Source of the DNA: Labrys sp. WJW | GTDB taxonomy: Bacteria > Pseudomonadota > Alphaproteobacteria > Rhizobiales > Labraceae | Length of the DNA stretch: 64,000 bases | Reading direction: 5' to 3' | NCBI RefSeq assembly: GCF_001676615.1 | Contig: NZ_LYXZ01000006.1 | Coordinates: 124,001 to 188,000, forward strand | Position numbers and translations under genes: made by a program | Shown: in pieces, positions 26,422-37,150 of the stretch | Layout of the letters: each line of letters begins with the position of its first letter | Numbering within the stretch: the stretch's first letter is position 1 | Notes under the pieces: model-generated | Seen by the model: only the letters and a program-made list of their open reading frames with translations | Told to the model about the DNA's origin: nothing | Databases searched by the model: none

Positions 26422-27564
26422 TTACGCACCCTTGGCGATGCGGTCCCAGGTCTTGGTCCACTCGTCCGTGTGCTTGTCCCAATAGGCGGCGTCGGCGAAG
26501 GTCAGCGAGGCCATCTTGCCGGTGGGGTCGAAGGCTGGCAGCGCCTTGACCTTGTCCGTCAGCTTCACCTTGGTGGGATCGAGCGCCGGCGGGTAGCTCT
26601 GCCCCTCCGCCACCGCGATCATCACTTCGGGCTGCAGCATGAAGTTGAGCAGTTCCTCGCATTCGGCCATCGGGGCGCCCTTGAGCACCAGCAAATCTTC
26701 CATCCAGGCATAGGAGCCGGGCGGATCGAGATAGCCGATCGGCGCGCCCTGGGCCTGCAGGGCGGCGACGCGTCCCGACCAGGCGTCGGTCACCACCACC
26801 TCGCCCTTGGAGAGCAGGTCCATCAACTCGGCGCCCGACGACCAGTATTTCTTGGCAAGGTCGCGCTGCTCGCGGACCTTGTCCCAGACGGCATCGATGT
26901 CCTTGATGGCATTGGGGTCCTGCCCCAGGGCAAGCGCCGCGTACCAGACGCGGGTAATCATGTTGCCGTAGCCGCCGATCTTGTCCTTGTATTTGGGATC
27001 GAACAGCAGATTGACGCCCTTCTCCTTGGCCTCGGCCTCGGAGATCACCTTGGTGTTGTAGGCGATGCCGGTGGTGCCGTAGTCGTAGGGCACGCAGGAC
27101 AGGTCCGGCGAGATCTTGCGGAACGGCTCGAACATCACCTGCATGATGTTGGCCATGTTGGGGATGTTGGCGTCGTTGAGCTTGGTGGTCAGCCCGGCAT
27201 CGACATAGCGCTTGTAATATTCGACGCCGGAGGAATGGATCACCTGGAACTCGCCGGGCGAGGCGGTCTTGACCTTGGTGATGATCTCGTTCTCGTCGCC
27301 GAAGGTGCCCTGCACCACATTGTTGCCGGTTTTGGCCGTGTAGGGCTTGAAGGCGTATTTATCCATCGCCTCCTGCACGCTGCCGCCCCAGCCGTCGAAG
27401 CGCACCTCCTTGGCGGCGGCGAGCGCCGAGCTGCCCCATTTCAGATTGATGCCGGCCCCGGCCGCCGCTGCCGCGGTGAGGCCGAGGAAGGTGCGGCGGC
27501 TCATGCCGCCATTGAGATAGCGCTCCTTGAGGCGCTCCAGGCGCCTGGTCTGCGACATTTTCAT
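26422..27564 (-). CDS. potD: ABC transporter substrate-binding protein, spermidine/putrescine type, Tat-exported
   Basis: 380 residues from ATG 27564, preceded by AGGAGG. A twin-arginine signal SRRTFLGL (about 22-29) followed by an Ala-rich hydrophobic stretch predicts export of the folded protein by Tat. The mature part is a type-2 periplasmic binding fold like PotD/PotF (VQEAMDKY, NVVQGTFGDENE, LDPPGSYAWMEDLLVL). It binds a polyamine-like or small amine ligand for the permeases encoded upstream. Confidence 0.88.
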   Translation of the reverse strand: MKMSQTRRLERLKERYLNGGMSRRTFLGLTAAAAAGAGINLKWGSSALAAAKEVRFDGWGGSVQEAMDKYAFKPYTAKTGNNVVQGTFGDENEIITKVKTASPGEFQVIHSSGVEYYKRYVDAGLTTKLNDANIPNMANIMQVMFEPFRKISPDLSCVPYDYGTTGIAYNTKVISEAEAKEKGVNLLFDPKYKDKIGGYGNMITRVWYAALALGQDPNAIKDIDAVWDKVREQRDLAKKYWSSGAELMDLLSKGEVVVTDAWSGRVAALQAQGAPIGYLDPPGSYAWMEDLLVLKGAPMAECEELLNFMLQPEVMIAVAEGQSYPPALDPTKVKLTDKVKALPAFDPTGKMASLTFADAAYWDKHTDEWTKTWDRIAKGA

Positions 27565-27601
27565 TGGTCTGGTTCCCCTCCTGGTGGTTTTATGACTGGC
27601 C

Positions 27602-28414
27602 CTAGCGAATGCCGCGGGCGAGATAGCGGGCAAGGCCGCCGCCGATCAGCGGCACACCCACGGTCAGCAGGATCATCAAGGCGCCGAGGGCGTTGATCTC
27701 CGGGCTGATGGAAACCTTCAGCATCGACAGGATCTGCGTCGGCATGGTCTCGACGCCCGAGGGGCGCCAGAACAGGCTGGCGGTGACATTGTCGAAGGAA
27801 ATGGTGAAGACGAGCAGCAGGCTGGCGATGACGGCCGGCATCAACAGCGGCAAGGTGATCTCGCGGAAGGTGTGGAAGCGGTTGGCGCCGAGCGACAGGG
27901 CCGCTTCCTCATAGACCTTGCGGATGCCCACCAGCCGCGACTGCACCACCAGGATGACATAGGGCAGCGCCAGCATGATGTGGCCGAGCACCAGCAGCAC
28001 CAGTGTGCGCGGCTGCTGGGCCCAGCGCATCAGGAGCAGCAGGCCGACGCCGAGCACCGTTTCCGGCACCAGGGCAGGGGCGATCAGCAGCGTGTTGATG
28101 AACTGCTTGCCCGGGAAATCGTAGCGCACCAGCGCCATCGCCCCCATGATGCCCAGCACCGTGCAGACCACCGCGGTGATCAGGGCGACCCAGAGCGAGG
28201 TCTTGAAGGCGCGGATCACCGCCTCGTTCTCCATCAGCTTGCTGTACCAACGCAGGCTGAAACCGGTCATCGGGAAGCCGCCGAATTGCGAATCGTTGAA
28301 GGAGAGGATCACCACCACCAGGATCGGGGCGAACATGAAGATGTAGACGAGGACGGTGAAGACCTTCACGGCCTGCCAGGACCAGTCCTTTTCCGCGCCG
28401 GGCAAGTCGCTCAT
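27602..28414 (-). CDS. potC: ABC transporter permease, PotC-like
   Basis: 270 residues, six membrane helices and the EAA loop (EEAALSLGANRFHTFREITLP, written around residues 175-195) that contacts PotA. The ATG at 28414 overlaps the stop region of potB by four bases (ATGA), showing translational coupling. The longer open frame beyond 28414 is antisense and out of frame with potB and not used. Confidence 0.9.
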   Translation of the reverse strand: MSDLPGAEKDWSWQAVKVFTVLVYIFMFAPILVVVILSFNDSQFGGFPMTGFSLRWYSKLMENEAVIRAFKTSLWVALITAVVCTVLGIMGAMALVRYDFPGKQFINTLLIAPALVPETVLGVGLLLLMRWAQQPRTLVLLVLGHIMLALPYVILVVQSRLVGIRKVYEEAALSLGANRFHTFREITLPLLMPAVIASLLLVFTISFDNVTASLFWRPSGVETMPTQILSMLKVSISPEINALGALMILLTVGVPLIGGGLARYLARGIR

Positions 28415-29295
28415 TGGCTCAACCCCTTGAAGATTCGCGACAGGCCCATATAGCGGCTGTAGATCGCCGCCACGATGCCGAGCAGCACCAGCAGCACGAT
28501 GGAGAGCGTCGAGCCCAGCGGCCAGTTCAGCTGCGTCATGATGGTGTCGTAGATCAGATTGCCGAACAAGGCGTCGCGGGTCGAGCCCAGCACCTGCGGG
28601 GTGACGTAGCTGCCTGCCGCCAGCACGAAGCAGAGCAGCAAGCCCGCCATCAGGCCCGGCAGGGACAGCGGCAGCACCACTTCGCGGAAGGCCTGGCCCT
28701 GGGTGCAGCCGAGCGTGCGCGCTGCCGAGATCAGATTGCGGTCGATGCCCTCGAGGCTGACATAGATGTTGAGGATCATGTAGGGCAGCAGGAAATGGAT
28801 CATGCCCATGATCACCGAGCCCTGGGTGTAGAGCATGCGCAGCGGCTCTGAGATCAGGCCGATTTTCATCAGCACCACATTGATGATGCCCTGCTCGCCC
28901 AGAATGTGGATCCAGGAGAAGGTGCGGATGGTGAAGCTGATCCAGAAGGGCACGATCAGGAGGAGCAGCAGCAGCCATTTGTGCCGCGTGCGCGTCATCG
29001 CAATGAAATAGGCCGGCGGATAGCCGAGCAGCGCGCAGAGGATGGCGGTGATGGCCGCCACCTTCACCGTCTTCCACAGGAAGAGGTGGTAGAAGCTGTC
29101 GGTGAAGAATTCGTGCCAGTTCGCGGTGGTGAAGACCTGTTTCTCCACCCCTGCCGTGACGAACTCATAGAAGCTGAACACCGTCATGATGACGATGGGC
29201 ACCACCATCAGCACGGTGAGGACGATCAGGGTCGGGGAGAGCAGGTACCAGGGGCGCAGCCGGTCGCGTGCAGAAAGCTGCTGGCCTGCCATCAT
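28411..29295 (-). CDS. potB: ABC transporter permease, PotB-like
   Basis: 294 residues, six membrane helices, an N-terminal hydrophobic helix (TLIVLTVLMVVPIVIMTVF) and the EAA-type loop (ISAARTLGCTQGQAFREVVLP region). First gene of the potB-potC-potD-(repeat)-potA group; 127 bases separate it from the divergent dapF, so the operon promoter is there. I could not place good -35/-10 boxes. Confidence 0.9.
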   Translation of the reverse strand: MMAGQQLSARDRLRPWYLLSPTLIVLTVLMVVPIVIMTVFSFYEFVTAGVEKQVFTTANWHEFFTDSFYHLFLWKTVKVAAITAILCALLGYPPAYFIAMTRTRHKWLLLLLLIVPFWISFTIRTFSWIHILGEQGIINVVLMKIGLISEPLRMLYTQGSVIMGMIHFLLPYMILNIYVSLEGIDRNLISAARTLGCTQGQAFREVVLPLSLPGLMAGLLLCFVLAAGSYVTPQVLGSTRDALFGNLIYDTIMTQLNWPLGSTLSIVLLVLLGIVAAIYSRYMGLSRIFKGLSQ

Positions 29296-29422
29296 GTCCC
29301 CACGCTGTTCCCTGGAAGTAATATTTGTTTCGTTCAGGGTGGATCTTCTCTAGGCATGTGTCAATTGCCGGACAATACAAATCCGGCCGTGGTTACCACC
29401 CGTGCCATGAGGCCCCGCTCCG

Positions 29423-30298
29423 ATGCTGTTGCCAGACTATCTCGCCCAAGCGGTACCGCCCGGCCTCGAAGGGCTGAAGCCCTTCGTCAAGATGCACGGC
29501 CTCAGGAACCACTTCGTCATCTTCGACCAGCGCGTGCATCCGCGCGCCCTGCCGGTGGCGGATATCGTGCGGCTGTGCGACGTCGAGGCTGGGGTGGGGG
29601 CGGAGCAGGTGCTCACCATCGAGGCACCGACGCCGGCCGGAATGGCCGGGGGCAGTTATGCCCGCATGCGCATCTTCAACATAGACGGGCGTGAGGCCGG
29701 GGCTTGCGGTAACGCCACGCGCTGCGTCGCCTATATCCTGCTGGAAGAAAGCGGGCGGGACGAACTGGTGCTGGAGACGGGCGGTGGCCTGCTGGCTTGT
29801 CGCCGCGCCGGGTCGATGGCCGTGGCGGTGACGCTGGGGCCGATCGTGATGGGGTGGGAACAGATTCCGCTCGCCCGCGAGGCCGACACCACCCGCCTGC
29901 CGCTCACCAGCGGCCCGCTTCGCGATGGCCTTGCCCTGAATATCGGCAATCCGCATGCGGTGTTCTTCGTCGAGGACCTCGATGCCGTCGATGCCCGGGC
30001 CGTGGCGCCGGCTATCCAGAACGATCCGCTGTTCCCGGAAGGCGTCAATGTCGGCATGGCCGAGGTGGTGGATTCGGCCACGCTGCGGCTGAAGGTCTGG
30101 GAGCGGCCGGGCATCCTGACGCAGGCGTGCGGCACCGGCGCCTGCGTCGCCGCCTATGCCGCCCGCCTGCGTGGTCTCATCGATGGCGACCACGTCGCCA
30201 TACATTTGCCGGGCGGAACCCTCTCCATCGAATTGCTGCCGGAGGGCTACGCGATCATGACCGGGCCGGTGGCCATATGCTGCCTCGGCTATGCCTGA
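29423..30298 (+). CDS. dapF: diaminopimelate epimerase
   Basis: 291 residues. Both catalytic cysteines are in their motifs: ACGNATRC (about residues 94-101) and QACGTGAC (about 234-241). It converts LL- to meso-diaminopimelate for lysine and peptidoglycan. The N-terminal substrate loop reads FVKMHGLRNHFVIFD, with R-N where many DapF proteins have G-N, so it belongs to a divergent branch. About 20 residues precede the usual DapF start; a later ATG (at about 29491) could be used. Divergent from potB. Confidence 0.88.
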   Translation: MLLPDYLAQAVPPGLEGLKPFVKMHGLRNHFVIFDQRVHPRALPVADIVRLCDVEAGVGAEQVLTIEAPTPAGMAGGSYARMRIFNIDGREAGACGNATRCVAYILLEESGRDELVLETGGGLLACRRAGSMAVAVTLGPIVMGWEQIPLAREADTTRLPLTSGPLRDGLALNIGNPHAVFFVEDLDAVDARAVAPAIQNDPLFPEGVNVGMAEVVDSATLRLKVWERPGILTQACGTGACVAAYAARLRGLIDGDHVAIHLPGGTLSIELLPEGYAIMTGPVAICCLGYA

Positions 30299-30348
30299 GA
30301 GAGAGCTGGCCGCGCTTGTTCTTTCTCCCAGGATGAGGCGCGGATCAT

Positions 30349-30495
30349 CCTTCCCCGACTTCGGGGAAGGTGTCATTTTGTAGAAATGACGGAAGGGGGA
30401 GTGTGGCGCGACGATGCCAATTTTGGCCCGAGAATCATCACTCTCCCCCACCCGACCCGACTTTGCCGGGCCACCCTCCCCGAAACCGGGGAGGG
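30349..30495. repeat. 147-bp structured intergenic repeat, copy 2
   Basis: Starts with CCTTCCCCGA..TCGGGGAAGG (30349-30370, identical to copy 1) and ends with CCCTCCCCG..CGGGGAGGG (30474-30495). The internal stem here is GTCATTT/AAATGAC where copy 1 has GCCGGTGC/GCACTGGC. It fills the gap between dapF and the MFS gene, whose 3' ends converge. Confidence 0.85.
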
Positions 30496-30550
30496 ATTGT
30501 CGTGCTTTATTCGGCTTGGTCGGAATTATGATGTGCGCTGTCCGCAAGCA

Positions 30551-31804
30551 TCAGGCATGGCGCAGGCGCGAGCTGAGGCCTGAAATCTCGATGACGGTGG
30601 CCGCCGGGGCGCCTTGTACGCGCGGGCGGGGTGGCGGCATGCGCGTGCCGATGGTGAACATCACGGCGCTGGCTGCGGCAAAGGCTGCGAAGGTCAGGAA
30701 CATGCCGGTACCCCCGAAAGCGCCGAGCATCAGGCCGCCGAGTGCCGGGCCGAAGAAATTGCCGATGGTCGAGAAGGAGTGGGCACCGAAATAGCTGCCC
30801 CGGTTGCGGGCATTGCAGATGCCGTCCACCAGGAGATATTCGGAGGGCACCACCAGGATCTCGCCGATGGTGAACAGCACCATGAAGAGGGCGAAGCCGG
30901 TGAAGTCATTCGAGGTCAGGAAGCCGAGCTCGCTGGCGAGGATGAGCACGCAGCCCATCACCATGGCATGCAGGGCGCCGACCTTTTCGATCAGGCGGCG
31001 CGCGAACAGATTGCCGACGAGCACCACCAGCCCGTTGATGGAGAGGAGATAGGCGAAGATGTCGACGCCGCCTTCCATCGTGGCGCCGAGATAGGGAGCA
31101 AGGGTGGCCGACCACTGGCCGTAGACGGCGAGCAGGAGAGTGCCGCCGCCAACGAAGAAGGCGAGCCGCGGATCCCGTGCGGCCGAGCGAATGCTCTCGA
31201 TGACGGAAGGTTGCCGATGGCTTTCGCTCTTTTCGGCATCGACGGTTTCGGGTGTGCCGAGCAGATGCAGCGCGATGGCGAAGACCGCGTAGATGCATCC
31301 GGCCACGATGAACATCGCGCTGAGCGCTGTCCCGGCGGCAACGCCGATCAGGGGCCCGACGGCCCATCCTGCATTCGCAACCATGTAGCGCCAGGAGAAA
31401 TATTTCAGGCGTCGCTCGGGAGGGCAGATATCGCTCATCAAGGCACGCGATATCGGCTCGTAGACGGCGATCGATACGGCCGCGACGATCTGGGCCGCGC
31501 AGAAGGCCGTGACCGATTGCGCAAATCCCATGCCGATCAGGGCCAGGGCCGTCAGCGACAGCATCAACACCAGCATGAGGACCCGGCCGACCCTGTCCGA
31601 CAGCGAGCCGGCGAAGGGAGCCGCGATGGCACCCAGAAGCGGTCCGGTGCCGAGCAGGATACCAATGGCGGCAGGTCCCAGCCCGAAGGATTTCTGCAGT
31701 TTCACCGCGAGAAAGGACAGGCTCATCGCGCGGGCCACACTGACGAGGCCCGATCCGGCGATCAGGAAATAAACGAAACGAAGGCGGCGCGAATCGGGGT
31801 TCAT
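30551..31804 (-). CDS. MFS-family transporter
   Basis: 417 residues from ATG 31804 (frame open to 31900). Twelve hydrophobic segments; the MFS loop 2-3 motif reads GSLSDRVGR (about 68-76). Resembles drug/metabolite efflux MFS proteins. It converges with dapF across the 147-bp repeat. Substrate unknown. Confidence 0.85.
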   Translation of the reverse strand: MNPDSRRLRFVYFLIAGSGLVSVARAMSLSFLAVKLQKSFGLGPAAIGILLGTGPLLGAIAAPFAGSLSDRVGRVLMLVLMLSLTALALIGMGFAQSVTAFCAAQIVAAVSIAVYEPISRALMSDICPPERRLKYFSWRYMVANAGWAVGPLIGVAAGTALSAMFIVAGCIYAVFAIALHLLGTPETVDAEKSESHRQPSVIESIRSAARDPRLAFFVGGGTLLLAVYGQWSATLAPYLGATMEGGVDIFAYLLSINGLVVLVGNLFARRLIEKVGALHAMVMGCVLILASELGFLTSNDFTGFALFMVLFTIGEILVVPSEYLLVDGICNARNRGSYFGAHSFSTIGNFFGPALGGLMLGAFGGTGMFLTFAAFAAASAVMFTIGTRMPPPRPRVQGAPAATVIEISGLSSRLRHA

Positions 31805-31952
31805 CGTCTGATTCCGGGCGGGATTGCGACCCTTTACTATGGCGTGCTCGGCTTCACCACTTCCTTCCCGGGACCGCCAGCATCTTGCAGGCTCTTCCAT
31901 TCAGCAAACGCGCCATTTCCAAGTGCCGGCAGGGCGCTTGCGGTCCCAGGGG

Positions 31953-33437
31953 TCACGTCTTGAAGAAGGCACGGATCTGCGCCAGGAACTGCGCGGGCGG
32001 GCCGGGCTGCGCATAGAGAGCGGCCGCCTCGTCGCGGGCGAGAAAGGCCTGGCCCCGGCGGACCGAAGCCTCGAACGCCTCGGCCAGCCCGGGTTCGGCA
32101 GCGAGGACGGGATCGAGATCCTCCTTGCGCAGTTCGAAGACGATGCAACGGGTCAGGGCCAGGATCGTGCCTGGATTGGGGGCGCCGGTAATCACGCCCA
32201 GCTCGCCGAAATGATCGCCCGGCCCCAGCCGGCCCACCACATGCGAGTGGTCGCGGATGGTACGGCTCGCTTCCAGCACGCCGGAGGCGACCACCAGGAG
32301 GGAGGCGAGCGTTCCGCCTTGCGACACCAGCGTCGCCGTTGCCTCGAGGTGGCGCTTGATCATCTTGCTGGAAAGATCCGCCCGCTGCTTCGGCGAGAGC
32401 TCGCGGAACAGGGGAATATCGGCAAGAAGCTGTTCGGGCGGCAGGGTTTCCAGCGGACCGAGATTGACCTGGACCGGGCCGATCGGCGTCGACATGGCAC
32501 CTGGATTGACCAGCCGGATGCCGTGATAGTGGAATTGCCGCAGCACCTGTCCGAGCAGGGCGCTCTTGACCTTGCCGAGATGGTCCGTGTGCGCGACTGA
32601 AAAGCTGATGTCGTAGCTGTTGGTGCGGGCGCCGATCCGAGCCAGCGAGGTTCCGGGAGCGGGGCTGGAGAGAACCTGCGCCGTCAGCAGGGCCGCATGG
32701 CGCAGATATTCCAGCACGAGATCCGGCCGGGCCGTGGAATCGCAGGCAACCTGGACCGAATCGTCGCGCCGGGTGCTCGGCCGGCTGCGGTTGATCACCC
32801 GCGACTTGGAGATCAGGCTGTTGGGAATGGTGACGATGTCGTTGCCATCGGTGCGCACATGGATGGAACGCCAGTTGATCTGGACGATCACGCCCTCGAA
32901 GGAACCGTCTATGCCGATGCGGTCGCCGACCACATAGGGATGCTCGATGCCCACCGCGATGCCGGCGAAGACGTCGGCCAGCGTGTTCTGCAGCGCCAGG
33001 GCCAGCACCACGGCGATGATGCCCGAGGTGGCCAGGAGGGCGCGGACGGGCAGGTCGAACACGAAATTGACGATCGCCAGCACGGCGGTGAGATAAGTCA
33101 GGCCGGCCAGGAGGTCCGAAGCGATCTTGGGCTGGTTCGATTCGCGCTTCTGCCAGAGGATCAGGGGCAGGATGCCCACCGCCAGCCTTGCGCCGAGCAG
33201 CCACCACAGGGCGATCAGGCCGCGCTGCCAGGTGGCGATCCGCGTGTCGGCGTCGAGCACGGGTGCTGCCGGCATGCCGCCGACCCGCAGGACCAGCAGG
33301 GTGAAGAGGCAGAAAAGGCCAGCCGCGACACCGATTCGCAGCCAGGCCGGTTGCCAGCCGATCCGCCAGTTGAGGATGATCACGGCCGCGAGGGCCGTGG
33401 CGAGGATCAGTTCGGAGAGCAGCGACACCGGGGCCAC
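31953..33437 (-). CDS. MscS-type mechanosensitive channel with C-terminal cyclic-nucleotide-binding domain
   Basis: 494 residues. Hydrophobic helices in the first ~170 residues lead to the MscS pore/beta domain (LQNTLADVFAGIAVGIEHPYVVGDRI, then NSLISKSRVIN; about 180-250). Residues about 345-470 form a CRP-like cNMP domain (GRLGPGDHFGELGVITGAPN is the phosphate-binding cassette region). Such MscS-cNMP fusions (bCNG-type) may gate in response to ligand more than tension. Upstream gene is a divergent LysR. Confidence 0.87.
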   Translation of the reverse strand: MAPVSLLSELILATALAAVIILNWRIGWQPAWLRIGVAAGLFCLFTLLVLRVGGMPAAPVLDADTRIATWQRGLIALWWLLGARLAVGILPLILWQKRESNQPKIASDLLAGLTYLTAVLAIVNFVFDLPVRALLATSGIIAVVLALALQNTLADVFAGIAVGIEHPYVVGDRIGIDGSFEGVIVQINWRSIHVRTDGNDIVTIPNSLISKSRVINRSRPSTRRDDSVQVACDSTARPDLVLEYLRHAALLTAQVLSSPAPGTSLARIGARTNSYDISFSVAHTDHLGKVKSALLGQVLRQFHYHGIRLVNPGAMSTPIGPVQVNLGPLETLPPEQLLADIPLFRELSPKQRADLSSKMIKRHLEATATLVSQGGTLASLLVVASGVLEASRTIRDHSHVVGRLGPGDHFGELGVITGAPNPGTILALTRCIVFELRKEDLDPVLAAEPGLAEAFEASVRRGQAFLARDEAAALYAQPGPPAQFLAQIRAFFKT

Positions 33438-33583
33438 GCAGCAGGACGAAAGGGCGGCATGATTGCATCACTCCGCGCTGCATGCCAGAGCGGGAATGCG
33501 GCAGGGCCCAAGACGAAACCAAACATGGCAAACGATCCAGCCTCTCAGCACCTGTCCGTCTCGTCACACAGGAAGGAACGGTC

Positions 33584-34471
33584 TTGGAACTGAAATGGCT
33601 TGAGGATTTCCTGAGCTTGGCCGAGACGCGCAGCTTCTCGCGCTCGGCGACGGACCGCAACATCACCCAATCGGCCTTCAGCCGGCGCATTCGGGCGCTC
33701 GAAGTCTGGCTGGGCACCGAACTGCTGGATCGCAGCACCTTTCCGATCACCCTGACCGCCGATGGCCGGCAGTTCCGCGAAACGGCGGAGGAAACGGTGC
33801 GCTTGCTCACCCTGGCCCGTTCGCAGTTCCGCAGCCGCCAGGAGGGCAGCAAGCTGCCGGTGTTGGCCGTCACCGCGCTGCATGCCCTCTGCCTGACCTT
33901 CCTGCCAGGCTGGCTCACGCAGATCCGGCGCAAGGTCGGCCCGGTAACGAGCCGCGTGCTGCCGGAGAATTTCCACACCTGCATCCAGGCCCTGGTGGAA
34001 GGCGGCTATGATTTCCTGCTCACCTTCCATCATCCCAATATCTCGGTGCCGCTCGATCCTGAGCGCTTTGCCTTTATCACCGTCGGGCGAGACAGCCTGG
34101 TTGCGGTGGCGGCACGGCCCGAACGCCGCAGCTGGCAGGCCGGCGACGAGCGTGTGCCGCTGCTGCATTATTCCCGCGGTTCCTTCCTGGGGTTGCTGGC
34201 CGCCATTGCCCAGGCCCGCGAAGGTGCGCCGGCGACCTATCTTGCCCATACCAATGAAGGCTCCATGGCCGAGGCCCTGAAGTTCATGGCGCTGGACGGC
34301 CATGGCGTGGCCTGGCTGCCGCGCAGCCTGGTCGCCGACGAGATCGCCGAGGGATCCCTGGCCGTGGTCGCGCCGGAAATGCCGATGGATATCCGGCTCT
34401 ACCGAAGCGCGGACCGCTCCCGGCCCTTCGTCGACCGGGTCTGGAGCGCGGCGCGGGAGGCTTCCGGCTGA
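33584..34471 (+). CDS. LysR-family transcriptional regulator
   Basis: 295 residues from a TTG start with AGGAAGG seven bases upstream; this gives the canonical opening (M)ELKWLEDFLSLAETRSFSRSA with the HTH at about 18-37. The annotated open frame extends to 33482 without support. The effector domain follows (about 90-290). It precedes aspA on the same strand by 216 bases and may control it; the divergent MscS gene is an alternative target. Confidence 0.87.
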   Translation: MELKWLEDFLSLAETRSFSRSATDRNITQSAFSRRIRALEVWLGTELLDRSTFPITLTADGRQFRETAEETVRLLTLARSQFRSRQEGSKLPVLAVTALHALCLTFLPGWLTQIRRKVGPVTSRVLPENFHTCIQALVEGGYDFLLTFHHPNISVPLDPERFAFITVGRDSLVAVAARPERRSWQAGDERVPLLHYSRGSFLGLLAAIAQAREGAPATYLAHTNEGSMAEALKFMALDGHGVAWLPRSLVADEIAEGSLAVVAPEMPMDIRLYRSADRSRPFVDRVWSAAREASG

Positions 34472-34687
34472 AGGTTATGCAGATTTGGAATAGGCTTTGC
34501 CGCGATAGCATTGGCGGGGAGTTCCGGTCGGGCGTATGAGCCTTCCCAGCGCGGCGGAACGGAGCCGGCAAAGCAAGACCTGCCTCGTTCCGCCCGCTAT
34601 TTCACGATCCACCAGCGCGCTTGCGCGCGACGCTGCAACTCGCCATCGCCTGGGGAGACCCTGGCGCTTGGCCGGAGGAAACCTGCC

Positions 34688-36106
<1,419 letters not shown>

Positions 36107-36131
36107 GCGCGATTGTGAATGCCTCTCGGCA

Positions 36132-36626
36132 TCAGCCGTTCAGGGTCTTCTGCATGAAGACCAGATCGAGCCAGCGCCCGAATTTCTGGCCGACTTCGGG
36201 CATGCGTGCCGTCTCGGTGAAACCGAAGCGCCGATGCAACGCGAGTGAGGATTCGTTGCCGGCCTCGATGCCGCCCAGCATGACATGCTTGCCGGTATCG
36301 CGGGCCGTGCCGATCAGGGCATCCAGCAGGGCAGCGCCCGCCCCCCGGCGGCGCGCCGACCCGGCGACATAGATCGAGTGCTCCACCGTATGGCAATAAC
36401 CGTCGAAGGGCCGCCAGTCGCCATAGCTGGCATAGCCGATCGCCGTGCCCTCGGCGTCCGCAACGAGGATGGGATAGCCCTGGCTCCTGCGCAGATCGAA
36501 CCAGGCCTGGCGGTTGGCGAGGTCGACCGTGTTCCAGTTCCAGATCGCCGTCGAGTTCAGCACGGCATCATTGTAGATCGCGAGGATATCAGGCAGGTCG
36601 TCAGGGGTGGCGGGACGGATGATCAT
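36132..36626 (-). CDS. GNAT N-acetyltransferase, phosphinothricin acetyltransferase-like
   Basis: 164 residues. The segments IRPATPDDLPDILAIYNDAV, GYASYGDWRPFDGY and HSIYVAGSARRRGAGAALL (acetyl-CoA motif A about 85-103) match the Pat/Bar type of GNAT. Substrate is probably an amino acid or analogue. Its start overlaps the stop of the next GNAT gene by four bases, so the two are translationally coupled in the XRE operon. Confidence 0.87.
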   Translation of the reverse strand: MIIRPATPDDLPDILAIYNDAVLNSTAIWNWNTVDLANRQAWFDLRRSQGYPILVADAEGTAIGYASYGDWRPFDGYCHTVEHSIYVAGSARRRGAGAALLDALIGTARDTGKHVMLGGIEAGNESSLALHRRFGFTETARMPEVGQKFGRWLDLVFMQKTLNG

Positions 36627-37150
36627 CGATCCAAATCTTTCCAGAACAAGGTGGTGTCGCAATAGCCGCCCTGTGGCCAGAGCGCATAGCGCGGAATGAC
36701 GCCGGCCTTCTGCCAGCCAAGATTTTGATAAAGCCGCTCGGCAGACGAGCCGGTCGCTGTGTCGAGGCAGAGCACGATGCGCCCTTCGGCCCGGGCGCTC
36801 TCCTCCAGGGCTGCCATCAGCGCGCCGGCGATGCCGAGATTGCGGCCGCGCCGATGCACCATCAGTTTCTGCACGTCGGCGCGATGGGGCTGGTTCGCGC
36901 GATTTTCCGGGCTGAGCAGCACGGTACCGACCGGCTGGCCGTCGAGATAGGCGACATGCAGCAGGGTGCTGCCCTCGGCCACGCGTGTGGCGACGCCGCG
37001 CCAGAAGGCTTCGGCCTCCTCGCGGGCAAGCGGCAGCATGAAGCCGATGGAGGCTTCCCCCTCGACGCAGTCGATCAGGATCTCTGCCAAAGCGGGCACG
37101 AGTGCCTGCGCCTGCTCCGGCGTTGCAATGGCGATGGTAAGGTCGGTCAT
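36623..37150 (-). CDS. GNAT-family N-acetyltransferase
   Basis: 175 residues. Motif A is VQKLMVHRRGRNLGIAGALM (about 90-109), which gives the acetyl-CoA pyrophosphate loop. The stop overlaps the downstream GNAT and the start overlaps the XRE regulator by four bases, making a tightly coupled three-gene operon. Substrate unknown. Confidence 0.85.
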   Translation of the reverse strand: MTDLTIAIATPEQAQALVPALAEILIDCVEGEASIGFMLPLAREEAEAFWRGVATRVAEGSTLLHVAYLDGQPVGTVLLSPENRANQPHRADVQKLMVHRRGRNLGIAGALMAALEESARAEGRIVLCLDTATGSSAERLYQNLGWQKAGVIPRYALWPQGGYCDTTLFWKDLDR

